Part shown: in pieces, positions 34,045 to 44,315 of the stretch
Layout of the letters: each line of letters opens with the position of its first letter
Position numbering within the stretch: position 1 is the first letter of the stretch
Origin: UPXZ01 sp964568675
GTDB taxonomy: Bacteria > Bacteroidota > Bacteroidia > Bacteroidales > Paludibacteraceae
Length of the DNA: 64,000 nt
Assembly: GCA_964568675.1 (NCBI GenBank)
Contig: CAZMQV010000007.1
Coordinates: 1-64,000 of the forward strand
Direction of reading: 5' to 3'
Notes under the pieces: model-generated
What the model was told of the DNA's origin: nothing
Databases searched by the model: none
The model's input: the letters and a program-made list of their open reading frames with translations, nothing else
Made by a program: the position numbers and the translations under genes

Positions 34045-35688
34045 ATGAAATTCAATTCTTTTTTCAAAATTAGTAAAATCGTATTTCTTCTCGTCATTAC
34101 ATTTAATTCATTTTCATGTATGAGCCAGAAAACGTTGGGTGCGTATAAGTATGATTATTTATATAAAAATTTACCATTTGATATGCCTAAAGTGCAGACG
34201 CCTCAATTCCCGAAAAATCAGGTAAATCTCATCGACTTGGGTGGAAAACCCGATGGCATCACATTGAATACATCGGTGTTTGAAAAGGCAATGCAAATTT
34301 TGTCCGATAAAGGTGGGGGAACTTTGATTGTGCCAAAAGGCGTTTGGTTTACCGGCCCCATTGTTTTCCGTTCAAATATCAACATATATCTGGAGAAAGG
34401 CGCACTCATACTTTTCTCGTCCGATTTCAATCTTTATCCGTTGGTTGAAACCGTTTTCGAAGGACTTGATACGCGCAGATGTCAATCACCAATTTCAGGA
34501 AGAAATCTTGAAAATATTGCCATTACCGGTTTCGGCACTATCGATGGCTCGGGCGAAGCTTGGCGACCATTGAAAAAAGGAAAAGTTACCGATAGCAAGT
34601 GGAAAACTGTGGTAGCATCCGGTGGAATTGTGCAAAACGGAAACCAATGGTATCCATCTGTGGGTTCTCTGAAAGGTGCTGAAATGAGCGACATGAATGT
34701 TCCTCGAGCAGACTTAACCGATACGCAATGGCAAGAAATTCGTGATTTTCTCCGACCGGTGATGGTGAGTTTCATCGAATGTAAAAATGTACTTCTTCAG
34801 GGAGTGCTTTTTGAAAATTCACCTGCTTGGAATCTTCACCCGTTGATGTGCGAAAATGTAATTATTGATGGAGTGTATGTAAAAAATCCAAGTTATTCGC
34901 AAAATGGTGATGGACTTGATTTGGAATCATGTGTTAATTCAATTGTTGTTAATAGTACTTTTGATGTTGGTGATGATGCGATTTGTATTAAATCGGGTAA
35001 AGATGAAGATGGGCGGAAACGCGCCAGACCTACTGTGAACCTGATTGTGGATAACTGCAAGGTATTTCATGGGCATGGTGGTTTTATTGTAGGGAGTGAA
35101 ATGTCAGCAGGGGTGAAAAATGTTTCAGTAACAAATTGTCAATTTCTCGGAACGGATGTTGGTCTTAGGTTCAAAAGTACACGTGGTAGAGGCGGTGTCG
35201 TAGAGAATATCTATATTTCAGATATTTATATGTTTAACATCGCTACCGATTCGTTCCTTTTTGATTTGTATTACGGTGGTAAATCGGCTTCGGAGTCGTT
35301 GGCCGATGGCGATGATACGCCTCGTGAAGAAGTATTGCCTCCGGTTACAGAGATTACACCGATATTTAGAAATATCTTTGTGAAAGACATCGTATCGCGC
35401 AATGCCCGCAGAGCCATGTATTTCAACGGATTGCCCGAAATGAAAATCAGTAATATCCGGGTGGAAAATGCTTTCATTACTTCCGAATATGGTGCGGAAT
35501 TGAATAACGCTGATGGAGTGCAATTTGAGAATGTTCATGTTGAACCGGTGAAAGGCGCGGCATTGATCCTGAAAAATGTAGAGAACTTTAACGCAAAAAA
35601 CTTATCATATAAATCCGGAATAGAAAAACCGATTCAAGTATGTGGTGCTTCTTCGAGCAATGTCGTTATTAACGATGTTCGATATTGA
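34045..35688 (+). CDS. GH28 polygalacturonase
   Basis: A 547-residue glycoside hydrolase of family 28, hydrolysing alpha-1,4 galacturonosyl bonds in (rhamno)galacturonan. A hydrophobic N-terminus ends FSCMSQ, so it is exported and possibly lipidated at Cys25. Catalytic motifs: NGDGLDLES (about 288), DVGDDAICIKSG (about 307-318), HGHGGFIVGSE (about 344-354) and the substrate-binding RFKSTRGRGG (about 377). These include the three conserved aspartates. Length is typical for Bacteroidota members. It lies just after the terminator of the SusCD unit. Confidence 0.95.
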   Translation: MKFNSFFKISKIVFLLVITFNSFSCMSQKTLGAYKYDYLYKNLPFDMPKVQTPQFPKNQVNLIDLGGKPDGITLNTSVFEKAMQILSDKGGGTLIVPKGVWFTGPIVFRSNINIYLEKGALILFSSDFNLYPLVETVFEGLDTRRCQSPISGRNLENIAITGFGTIDGSGEAWRPLKKGKVTDSKWKTVVASGGIVQNGNQWYPSVGSLKGAEMSDMNVPRADLTDTQWQEIRDFLRPVMVSFIECKNVLLQGVLFENSPAWNLHPLMCENVIIDGVYVKNPSYSQNGDGLDLESCVNSIVVNSTFDVGDDAICIKSGKDEDGRKRARPTVNLIVDNCKVFHGHGGFIVGSEMSAGVKNVSVTNCQFLGTDVGLRFKSTRGRGGVVENIYISDIYMFNIATDSFLFDLYYGGKSASESLADGDDTPREEVLPPVTEITPIFRNIFVKDIVSRNARRAMYFNGLPEMKISNIRVENAFITSEYGAELNNADGVQFENVHVEPVKGAALILKNVENFNAKNLSYKSGIEKPIQVCGASSSNVVINDVRY

Positions 35689-35786
35689 AATAATAATAAA
35701 TCATGCGACATTATTCTATGTTCGATAATGCGTATAATCTAATAATGAAAAACAAAAGTCAATCATAGCTAAGAATTTGTATTAAA

Positions 35787-38700
35787 ATGAAAACACGCTT
35801 TTCTCTTCAGCTTTTTTTTGTGATGCTCTTTGCATTTAATGTGTTCTCTATCAGTGCACAGACAGTGAATGAAAATGTTTCGCTCACTTGGCCCTTTGGC
35901 TTGGGCACAGCCAACCAACTTTGTACCATACAACCAACTATCGCAAATGATTATTTCGCGACAGACTGGACAAGTGTCGGTGGTAATTTGAATTATGATG
36001 GATACATATTGAAATATGGTGTAACTTTTACGAAATTCAAACCAACAGCTCAAAACAATTCGGCAACAGCCAATGATATCGTGGCATTTAACTTCCGACC
36101 CAAAACGGGTTTGAAATTTACGCCCACCAACATTGCTTTCGATTGCCAACGCTTTGGAACTGACAATGGAAAGATAGATGTCAGTTGGAAATCGAGCGAT
36201 GGGACAATCACGTCAATCGCCACCGGTCTATCTCCAGCCCGCGATAACTCGGGAGGTGTTACAAAGGCAAATTATGATTTGAGTGCGCTTGCCATCCCCG
36301 AATCGGGAAGTGATTGCGGATTGCTTGTCTATGTTTATAATATCAGTAATACGAAACAAATTGGATTGGCAAATGTGGTTGTCAGCGGACATATTCAGGG
36401 CACTATCGAAAATGTGGTTACACACACACTATCAACCACAGTTTCACCTGTTAATGCCGGTACAGTATCCAACTTGCCTACCGGAACAACTTTTAATTCC
36501 GGATCAACCGTTCAGCTTACCGCCACAAGAAAATTTGGATATCAATTCAAAGAATGGCGCAATATTGTTGACGATTCCGTAATTTCTACAACTAACCCGA
36601 CTTCAATTACAATGACTTCCGATTTGAACGTAAAGGCTGTTTTTGAACCAATAAACACCTATTCGCTTGCAGTGAACATTCAGGGAGGCGCTGCTCCATA
36701 CATGGTGTCGGCTAATCCGGCAGGCACAACAGTCGATGGCAAGTTAATGTATGAAGAAGGCACGTTAGTAACTCTTACGTCGGTTAGCAATAATATTTTT
36801 AGTTTTACCAACTGGCTGTCGGGCGAAACCACTACTTCGTTGCCTGTTCCCATGACTCAAAACCAAAACATAACTGCTGTTTACAGCGCATTGGATTTTA
36901 TCGCAGGATGGGATTTTTATCATGCCGGAAACAGCGGGCGACCGGCAGATTTTTATTCAACCGATGAAAATCTCTCTTCAAACCTCATTTTGCGGAAGGA
37001 AGATGGGACATTAAGCGCGTGGCTCGATAAGTCAATCGTGGCAGCAAGTGGATATTATGATAGAGGTTGCGGGGTTAATTGGAAATCTTTGGCTGATAAG
37101 TATTATTTTCAAATTCAGGTAAATGCCAAAGACTTTACAGATTTAGCCGTTTCGGCCGGGATGTTGTATAATTACAATGCATACTCGATTCAGAAATGCG
37201 AATACTCATTAGATAATGTTAATTTTACAACTATTGGAACTTATAATTTGTCTGCAGCGCAAACCTGGTTCGACCAGACTTTTACATTACCTGCGGATGC
37301 CAATCACGCGGATAAAGTGTATATACGATGGATTCCGGACTATTCGTCGGCAACTGTAGGCACGAGTTATACGAATGACGGTACATCAATCTCAAATATT
37401 TATGTTACAGCCCAATCAGCGATATTTAATGACGGTATTGCACCGGTGCTTACAAGTAGCCTTCCCACGGCAGGGGAAACTACAGTTTCGGCTTCGGGCA
37501 AAATAGTTTTGAATTTCGATGAAAAAGTGAAACTTACTCCAGCAAATAATTCGGGCACATTGAACGGGAAAAGTATTACACCCGTAGTGTCCGGCAAAAC
37601 CATCACATTCAGTTATTCGGGACTGGATTATAATTCCAATTATACATTCTCATTTCCGGCGAATTCGGTATCCGATTTGTCTGATAATATCTTTGCCAAT
37701 GCGGTGTCGATAGCATTCACCACCATGACCAAACCCGTTGTAACAAAGAAGCTTTTTAATTTTGTAGTAGGTGTTGATGGCGATTTTAAAGCAGCTATCG
37801 CTGCGGCCACAGCAGCATCGGCGTCGGGTGAGCGTTTCAGAATATTCTTCCCGAATGGAGAATACAATTTAGGTACGAATACCGGAGATGCAAACCAAAA
37901 AACCGTTGTCGCGCTGCCAAATATCTCTTATATTGGTCAAAGCGCCGATGGTGTGGTGTTGTTCAACAAACCTACGACTGAAGGAATCGGTGTAACCGCA
38001 ACAATTAACTTCAATAGCAGTGCCAATAATTTGTATTTGCAGGATATCACCTTATTGAATAAAATGGATTACCGCACAGGGACGCTCTTGGGTAGGGCTG
38101 TCGTATTACAAGATCAAGGAAATAAAAATATCTACAAAAATGTAAATCTGTTAAGTAATCAAGATACTTACTATTCGGGTAATGGCAGAATGTACTTTGA
38201 TGGAGGAAGCATCCACGGAACTGTTGATTTTATTTGTGGTGGCGGCGATGTATTTTTCAACGAAACTCTACTCTATTTGGAAAATCGCGCAGGAAACTGT
38301 GTTACCGCACCCGCCACTTCAACCAATTGGGGCTATGTCTTTTCCAATTGTACTATTGATGGTTTTTCCATCAATAATGGGAGCTATCGCTTGGGTCGTC
38401 CTTGGCAAAATGCGCCAAAAGCCGTATTCATTAATACAACAATGAATGTGTTGCCTACTGCCGAGGGATGGGGCGAAATGCAAGTAGTGCCGGCTTTGTT
38501 TGCAGAGTATAACAGCAAAACCTCCACCGGAGCTGTTGTTGATTTAACCAATCGTAAAAAAATATTTACCTACGATGGAGTATCCACAACGGTCAATCCA
38601 TATTTGACAGCCGAACAAGCCGCCGGTTATACCATTAGTAATGTACTTGGAGGAGCGGATGCCTGGCAGCCAACGCTATATACCGAGCAAATCCCGGCGC

Positions 38701-39086
38701 CAGTTGTTGTCGGGAATAACAACACCCTCACTTGGAATGACAATAATTATGTCTTATGTTGGGCTATTTTCAAAGACAATGTTTTTGTGAAATTTGTAAC
38801 AACTAATAGTTATGAAATCCCATTTAACTCGTCAAGTTCGGTTTATACTGTCAGAGCAGCCAACGAAATGGGTGGTTTAGGCGACGTATCCAATCCATAT
38901 ACATTTATAACCAACGGAATTGAGAAAACTGCAGGAAATGCTGAATTGGTGAGTCGCACTTTCTTTAGCCTCGACGGAAGACAAATTGTCGATATTAAAT
39001 CATTTAAAGGTGTAGTGATTGTTCGTTCGGTGTATTCCGATGGTAGCGTGGTGTCAAGCAAAACAATGAAAACGACCAACGACTAA
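35787..39086 (+). CDS. Multidomain CE8 pectin methylesterase with Ig-like modules
   Basis: A 1,099-residue secreted protein. After a signal peptide (ending SISAQT) comes a carbohydrate-binding-like beta domain (about 25-210), two repeats of the FSFTNWLSGE / YQFKEWRNIVD type (about 215-365), another beta domain (about 370-540), an SbsA/Big_5-like Ig domain (about 550-640), then the CE8 methylesterase domain (about 650-950). CE8 motifs: SNQDTYYSG, GTVDFICGGGDVFF and RLGRPWQNAP, with the catalytic Asp pair and Arg. The C-terminus (FFSLDGRQIVDIKSFKGV...) resembles a short T9SS sorting domain. It removes methyl esters so lyases and GH28 can act. Confidence 0.93.
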   Translation: MKTRFSLQLFFVMLFAFNVFSISAQTVNENVSLTWPFGLGTANQLCTIQPTIANDYFATDWTSVGGNLNYDGYILKYGVTFTKFKPTAQNNSATANDIVAFNFRPKTGLKFTPTNIAFDCQRFGTDNGKIDVSWKSSDGTITSIATGLSPARDNSGGVTKANYDLSALAIPESGSDCGLLVYVYNISNTKQIGLANVVVSGHIQGTIENVVTHTLSTTVSPVNAGTVSNLPTGTTFNSGSTVQLTATRKFGYQFKEWRNIVDDSVISTTNPTSITMTSDLNVKAVFEPINTYSLAVNIQGGAAPYMVSANPAGTTVDGKLMYEEGTLVTLTSVSNNIFSFTNWLSGETTTSLPVPMTQNQNITAVYSALDFIAGWDFYHAGNSGRPADFYSTDENLSSNLILRKEDGTLSAWLDKSIVAASGYYDRGCGVNWKSLADKYYFQIQVNAKDFTDLAVSAGMLYNYNAYSIQKCEYSLDNVNFTTIGTYNLSAAQTWFDQTFTLPADANHADKVYIRWIPDYSSATVGTSYTNDGTSISNIYVTAQSAIFNDGIAPVLTSSLPTAGETTVSASGKIVLNFDEKVKLTPANNSGTLNGKSITPVVSGKTITFSYSGLDYNSNYTFSFPANSVSDLSDNIFANAVSIAFTTMTKPVVTKKLFNFVVGVDGDFKAAIAAATAASASGERFRIFFPNGEYNLGTNTGDANQKTVVALPNISYIGQSADGVVLFNKPTTEGIGVTATINFNSSANNLYLQDITLLNKMDYRTGTLLGRAVVLQDQGNKNIYKNVNLLSNQDTYYSGNGRMYFDGGSIHGTVDFICGGGDVFFNETLLYLENRAGNCVTAPATSTNWGYVFSNCTIDGFSINNGSYRLGRPWQNAPKAVFINTTMNVLPTAEGWGEMQVVPALFAEYNSKTSTGAVVDLTNRKKIFTYDGVSTTVNPYLTAEQAAGYTISNVLGGADAWQPTLYTEQIPAPVVVGNNNTLTWNDNNYVLCWAIFKDNVFVKFVTTNSYEIPFNSSSSVYTVRAANEMGGLGDVSNPYTFITNGIEKTAGNAELVSRTFFSLDGRQIVDIKSFKGVVIVRSVYSDGSVVSSKTMKTTND

Positions 39087-39110
39087 TTTATAAATAAATC
39101 AATTAAGAAT

Positions 39111-39896
39111 ATGACTTACAAGTTTAGATATTTTCTCTTGCTACTAATCGGTTGTTGCTGTGTGAGTTTTAATTCAGAACCTGTTCGTGTTCTGATGGCA
39201 GGCGATTCGACCATGGCGGATAAAGTACTGACGAAAACGGTGAAAGACAGCGTAACGGGCAACGAAATAGAGGTACCGTTTCTTGAACGTGGATGGGGAA
39301 TGATGCTCCCGAACTTGCTCAATGAAAAGGCGGTAGTGAAAAACTATGCGAAAAATGGGCGAAGCACGCGCACTTTTGTTGAAGAAGGTTTGTGGACAGA
39401 ATTGATAAATAATGCTCGCAAAGGCGATGTTGTAATCATTCAGTTTGGACATAATGATAGCTCGATTTCCAAAGGAGAAAGATACACAAACCCAACTCAA
39501 TTTCGATTGAATTTTACAGCTTTTGTTGTAGAAGTGAAAGCCAAAGGTGCTATGCCGGTACTTTGTACTCCAGTCGCACGTCGAAAATTTAACAATGAAG
39601 GTGTGTTGGAACCATCGCACGGCGAATATCCCGAAATTATACGATCGGTAGCTAAGGCGCAAGATGTACCCCTTGTCGATATGGAAAATATAACTTCGGA
39701 ATGGTTGATGCGTGAAGGTGTGGAGGGTAGTAAAAAGTTTTTCCACAAATTTCCACCGAGCGTAAGTCCGCTATATCCCAAAGGATTGGATGATAATACA
39801 CATTTTAATGAAGCCGGCGCAAAGGAAGTGGCACTTATGTTTGCAGGCGAAGTTAAACGGTTGAAAATTAAACGACTAAACTCTTTGATGAAGTAA
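39111..39896 (+). CDS. Rhamnogalacturonan acetylesterase (SGNH hydrolase, CE12-like)
   Basis: A 261-residue exported esterase removing acetyl groups from the rhamnogalacturonan backbone. Block I MAGDSTMADK carries the nucleophile Ser33; block III is QFGHNDSS; block V DDNTHFNEAGA provides the catalytic Asp-His. An N-terminal hydrophobic segment with LIGC suggests a lipoprotein anchor at Cys15, though further Cys residues follow. It is 24 bases downstream of the methylesterase. Confidence 0.93.
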   Translation: MTYKFRYFLLLLIGCCCVSFNSEPVRVLMAGDSTMADKVLTKTVKDSVTGNEIEVPFLERGWGMMLPNLLNEKAVVKNYAKNGRSTRTFVEEGLWTELINNARKGDVVIIQFGHNDSSISKGERYTNPTQFRLNFTAFVVEVKAKGAMPVLCTPVARRKFNNEGVLEPSHGEYPEIIRSVAKAQDVPLVDMENITSEWLMREGVEGSKKFFHKFPPSVSPLYPKGLDDNTHFNEAGAKEVALMFAGEVKRLKIKRLNSLMK

Positions 39897-39999
39897 AAAA
39901 AACGTTACATGCCTTATCTGAATTGTCTTGTTTTATTATGGGGCTTTCTGTAAGGATAAAACGTGTTAGGTATTGATTTACAAAAAAATAGATAGATAT

Positions 40000-41166
40000 A
40001 TGAAGAAGATAATTTTAGTAGCGGCTTTGCTCGTAGGAATTTCTTTCACCGGATTTTCCGGAAAAAAGTATTATGTGAAAATGGCAGATTCGGAAATGAA
40101 GCGGAATCCGGAAAGCTGGATGGTTGATTTTTCAAAAGAATTGAAGTGGAATTATTGTCATGGATTGGAGCTTGAATCCATATTTGAGGTTTATAAGAAG
40201 AATGGAGATAAAAAGTATTTTAATTATGCGTTGAGCTATGCCGATACGATGGTTAATAAGGATGGAACAATCAAAACCTATAAACTTAAAGAATATAACA
40301 TTGACCGACTTAATTCAGGCAAAATGCTATTCCCCATCTATGCGGAAACAAAAAATGAAAAGTATCGGAAAGCTTTAGACCTATTGAAAAGTCAAATGGA
40401 TTCGCATCCACGCATATCCAATGGTGGCTTTTGGCACAAAAAGATTTACCCGAATCAAGTTTGGTTGGATGGCTTGTATATGGCAGGTCCATTTCTCGCA
40501 GAATATGGCGCTACATTCAATGCGCCCGAACTTTTCGACGAAGTTGCCCTGCAGCTTATTACCGCCTATGATGATTTGATTGATGCTAAAACCGGTTTGC
40601 TTTATCATGGCTGGGACGAAAGTCGTCAACAGCGTTGGGCTGACCCTGTTACCGGGCGATCTCCGAATTTCTGGTCGCGAAGCATTGGTTGGTATATGAT
40701 GGCTATGGTGGATGTTCTGGATTTCATGCCCGCCAATCATCCTCAACGCGCTAAAATTATTGATATTTTGAATAAAATGTCCGTATCGATCGAAAAATAT
40801 CAGGATCCTAAATCCGGAATGTGGTATCAGGTAACTGATCAGGGCAGCCGTGAAGGAAATTATCTTGAATCATCCGGCTCTGTCATGTTTATTTACACCT
40901 GGGTGAAAGCAGCGCAGAAAGGTTATTTACCCAAAGGATACCTTAAAAAAGGGAAAGTTGCCTATGCGCGGTTTCTGAAGCAGTTTGTAAAACGAAATCC
41001 GGATGCAACTATCTCTATCACCAATGCGTGTTCGGTAGCAGGCTTGGGTGGCGATAAAAATTACCGGGATGGAAGTTTTGAATACTACATTTCGGAACCA
41101 ATACGTGATAACGACGCCAAAGTTGTAGCTCCATTTATTCAACTTAGTATCTTATTAAATAGATAA
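40000..41166 (+). CDS. GH105 unsaturated rhamnogalacturonyl/galacturonyl hydrolase
   Basis: The start was placed at 40000 because MKKIILVAALLVGISFTGFS is a clear signal peptide. The 388-residue (alpha/alpha)6-barrel enzyme removes the 4,5-unsaturated uronic acid left at chain ends by lyases. Family features: WNYCHGLELESIFEV, NGGFWHKKIYPNQVWLDGLYM (with the catalytic Asp region), YHGWDESRQQRWADPVTGRS and FWSRSIGWYMMAMVDVL. Its export signal suggests a periplasmic site, acting on imported oligomers. Confidence 0.94.
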   Translation: MKKIILVAALLVGISFTGFSGKKYYVKMADSEMKRNPESWMVDFSKELKWNYCHGLELESIFEVYKKNGDKKYFNYALSYADTMVNKDGTIKTYKLKEYNIDRLNSGKMLFPIYAETKNEKYRKALDLLKSQMDSHPRISNGGFWHKKIYPNQVWLDGLYMAGPFLAEYGATFNAPELFDEVALQLITAYDDLIDAKTGLLYHGWDESRQQRWADPVTGRSPNFWSRSIGWYMMAMVDVLDFMPANHPQRAKIIDILNKMSVSIEKYQDPKSGMWYQVTDQGSREGNYLESSGSVMFIYTWVKAAQKGYLPKGYLKKGKVAYARFLKQFVKRNPDATISITNACSVAGLGGDKNYRDGSFEYYISEPIRDNDAKVVAPFIQLSILLNR

Positions 41167-41179
41167 TTTAGAAAACAAT

Positions 41180-42856
41180 ATGAAATATTTTAGTAAAACG
41201 ATTGTCGTTGTAACGCTACTCCTTATAGGTGCGATGCAAGTTTTTAGCCAGACACCTGCATTTCCGGGTGCCGAAGGTGGTGGAAAATTAGCAACCGGCG
41301 GAAGAGGAGGAGCTGTGTATTTTGTAAATACGCTCGAAGATAACAATGTTGGCAATGCAGCTACCCGCGAAGGTTCCCTACGTTGGTGTCTTGGTCAGTC
41401 TGCCACTCGAACCATTGTTTTCAGAGTTGGAGGTATTATTAAACTAAAAAGCCGGTTAAACATCACCAAAGGAAATGTAACCATTGCCGGTCAAACAGCT
41501 CCTGGCGATGGTATTTGCATTATAGACTACGAAGTGGTTGTTGATGCCGATAATGTTATCATGCGTTACATGCGCTTTCGATTAGGTGATGAAATTACGA
41601 CTCATGAACCTGACGCGCTTTGGGGTAGATACAAAAAAAATAATATAATTGACCATTGTTCCATGAGTTGGTCTATTGACGAATGCGCTTCATTCTATTC
41701 AAACGAAAATTTTACCATGCAATGGTGTATTATTGCTGAATCGCTCAACAGCTCCATTCATGGCAAAGGATTGCATGGATATGGTGGAATATGGGGCGGA
41801 AAAAATGCTTCATTTCATCATAATTTGTTGGCGCATCATAACAGCCGTAATCCACGATTCAATGGTTGGAAACGCGAAGGCTTGGATTATTCCAATCCAT
41901 TGGATGAAGAACGCTTGGATTTTCGAAACAATGTGATTTACAATTGGGGTTCAAACAGTGTTTATGGTGGCGAATCGGCTGGGAAATACAATATGGTAGC
42001 CAATTATTACAAAGCCGGACCTGCTAGCTCGAACCGTAGTAGGGTGCTTCAAGTAAGTATTGACAAGGGTACTAATATTACTCCAAGATTTGGGAAATTC
42101 TATATCGAAGGAAATTACATGGCTGCTTATCCGGGCGTTACTGCCGACAACTGGACGGGCGTGTCCTATGATTCCGGTGTGGACAAAGTGGCGTGTAAGG
42201 CAAGTGTAGCTTTTGAAACAACTCCTATCTTACAACATACAGCCGAAAAGGCATTTGAGAAAGTTTTGGCTTTTAGTGGCGCGTCATTGAGCAGAGATGC
42301 TGTTGACGCTCGCATCACTACCGAAGCCGCTAATGGAACTGCCACTTATTCGGGTTCTGTAACCGGTAAAAAAGGATTGATCGACACGCAAACTGATGTT
42401 GGTGGCTGGCCTGTATATAAATCGGGTACTCCACCCTCCGACTCCAATGCCGATGGAATACCCGATGGGTGGCTCGAAACCAATTATCCCGGTAAAATAG
42501 CTACTCAACTCAATGAAGAAGGCTACACTTATCTCGAAGTTTATCTAAATAGCATTGTGGCGGATATTACATTCAATCAATATCAGGATGCAATAAGCAC
42601 AGGTGTTGATGATGTGAGTTCAAATGTAGAAGATATTCAGCTAAACTTTAAAAATTCAGGTAATGTCTTATTTGTGAAATCACTTTCAAATATTGACCGT
42701 CTCAGTGTTTTCAATGTATCGGGCGAATTGTTATTAAACCAGCGTGTTAATAGTACGCAAATTGTGCTAAATACTTCGTTTCTTTCGAAAGGCGTTTATA
42801 TTGTGAAAGTTTTACTCCAAAACAACCGAAGCGTCGCTTCAAAAGTCATGAAATAA
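41180..42856 (+). CDS. PL1-family pectate lyase with T9SS sorting domain
   Basis: A 558-residue secreted lyase cleaving polygalacturonate by beta-elimination. Signal peptide to about residue 27, mature start TPAFPGAEGGGKLATGGRGG. Beta-helix motifs: IIDHCSMSWSIDECASFYS, GYGGIWGGKNASFHHNLL and HHNSRNPRFNG with the catalytic Arg. A DSNADGIPDGWL calcium-loop-like segment (about 415-427) precedes a C-terminal type A T9SS domain (LSVFNVSGELLLNQ ... GVYIVKVLLQNNRSVASKVMK, read as two pieces), so it should be exported to the surface or medium. The next gene is a paralogue without that domain. Confidence 0.95.
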   Translation: MKYFSKTIVVVTLLLIGAMQVFSQTPAFPGAEGGGKLATGGRGGAVYFVNTLEDNNVGNAATREGSLRWCLGQSATRTIVFRVGGIIKLKSRLNITKGNVTIAGQTAPGDGICIIDYEVVVDADNVIMRYMRFRLGDEITTHEPDALWGRYKKNNIIDHCSMSWSIDECASFYSNENFTMQWCIIAESLNSSIHGKGLHGYGGIWGGKNASFHHNLLAHHNSRNPRFNGWKREGLDYSNPLDEERLDFRNNVIYNWGSNSVYGGESAGKYNMVANYYKAGPASSNRSRVLQVSIDKGTNITPRFGKFYIEGNYMAAYPGVTADNWTGVSYDSGVDKVACKASVAFETTPILQHTAEKAFEKVLAFSGASLSRDAVDARITTEAANGTATYSGSVTGKKGLIDTQTDVGGWPVYKSGTPPSDSNADGIPDGWLETNYPGKIATQLNEEGYTYLEVYLNSIVADITFNQYQDAISTGVDDVSSNVEDIQLNFKNSGNVLFVKSLSNIDRLSVFNVSGELLLNQRVNSTQIVLNTSFLSKGVYIVKVLLQNNRSVASKVMK

Positions 42857-42860
42857 ATTT

Positions 42861-44234
42861 ATGAAATCATCTGTTCTGTGTTTTTTATTGTTTTTTGTTT
42901 TATTTCCTGTTTTTGCACAAACACCTGCATTTCCGGGAGCTGAAGGCGCAGGTGCCTTTACTACAGGCGGTAGAGGTGGTAGTGTTTACTACGTTACCTC
43001 ACTTGATGATACGCAAGAAGAAGGTACATTGCGCTGGGCTGTTCGGAAAAAAGGAGCGAGAACAATTCTGTTCAAAGTGAGTGGTGTTATTCAACTGAAA
43101 AGTCCGTTGATTATCAACAATGGAGATGTAACGATAGCCGGACAATCCGCACCGGGCGATGGTATATGTATTCGCGATTATAAAGTAAGTGTAAGTGCTG
43201 ATAATGTGATTATCAGATATCTTCGTTTCAGACTTGGTGACGAAACGAAGCAAATAGATGACGCTTTTTCAGGAGTGAAAAATAAGCAGGTGATTATTGA
43301 CCATTGCAGCATGAGCTGGAGCGTGGACGAATGCGCTTCATTCTACGATAATGAAAATTTTACAATGCAATGGTGTCTGATAGCCGAAAGTCTGAAAAAT
43401 TCCGTTCATGCGAAAGGCGTTCATGGTTATGGCGGTATCTGGGGTGGAAAAAATGCAAGTTTTCATCACAATCTTTTAGTAAGCCACGATAGTCGCAATC
43501 CACGATTCTGTGGAAGCAGATACAGCAATCAACCCGAATTGGAAAAAGTGGATTTCAGAAACAATGTTATCTACAATTGGGGGCAGAATAACTCGTATGC
43601 CGCCGAGGGAGGCTCTTACAATCTGGTAAACAACTATTACAAACCCGGGCCTGCTTCCAAAAATAACGACCGGTTTCTCAATCCTTATGCTGATGATGGC
43701 AAAAATAATCAACCTTCTGGCACTTTTGGTCGTTTCTTTGTTAAAGGAAATGTATTGGTGGGCAATAAAAATGTAACAAAATCGAATGAATCGGGAGTCG
43801 AAATGCATTCCGAAACTTTTGAAAAATATGCACCCGACGTTGTTAAATCTGATTTGATTGCAAAAATGGAATTTAAAATGCCACAGGTGAAAACAACGTC
43901 CGCCGCGAAAGCATACAAGGAAGTGTTGAAATATGTTGGTGCTTCGTTGGTACGTGATGAGGCTGACAAGCGATATATTCGTAATGTTACTTCGAGTTCG
44001 TTTCAGTATAAAGGTACGAAAGGAAGCGATAATGGTATGATTGACTCTCAAAACGATGTAGGTGCCTGGCAATACTACAATTCGCTTCCGGCTCCTGCCG
44101 ACTCCAATGCCGACGGTATCCCGGATGGCTGGCTCGAAAAATTCTATCCAACAAAAAAATCAAATGATCTAAATAAACAGGGATATACCTATTTGGAAGT
44201 ATATCTAAATGGTTTAGTAAAACATATAAAATAA
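42861..44234 (+). CDS. PL1-family pectate lyase, no sorting domain
   Basis: A 457-residue paralogue of the preceding lyase, 4 bases after it. The same landmarks are present: TPAFPGAEGAGAFTTGGRGG after the signal peptide, IIDHCSMSWSVDECASFYD, HGYGGIWGGKNASFHHNLL and HDSRNPRFCG. It ends shortly after DSNADGIPDGWLEKFYP and lacks the T9SS domain, so it is expected to remain in the periplasm. The pair looks like a tandem duplication followed by relocation. Confidence 0.95.
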   Translation: MKSSVLCFLLFFVLFPVFAQTPAFPGAEGAGAFTTGGRGGSVYYVTSLDDTQEEGTLRWAVRKKGARTILFKVSGVIQLKSPLIINNGDVTIAGQSAPGDGICIRDYKVSVSADNVIIRYLRFRLGDETKQIDDAFSGVKNKQVIIDHCSMSWSVDECASFYDNENFTMQWCLIAESLKNSVHAKGVHGYGGIWGGKNASFHHNLLVSHDSRNPRFCGSRYSNQPELEKVDFRNNVIYNWGQNNSYAAEGGSYNLVNNYYKPGPASKNNDRFLNPYADDGKNNQPSGTFGRFFVKGNVLVGNKNVTKSNESGVEMHSETFEKYAPDVVKSDLIAKMEFKMPQVKTTSAAKAYKEVLKYVGASLVRDEADKRYIRNVTSSSFQYKGTKGSDNGMIDSQNDVGAWQYYNSLPAPADSNADGIPDGWLEKFYPTKKSNDLNKQGYTYLEVYLNGLVKHIK

Positions 44235-44315
44235 GAAATATAGTTTTTCGAAACATCAACCTCGTTGCGAATGGATACATCTTCGTGTTCATTCGTTATT
44301 ACAAATGAAATCACG

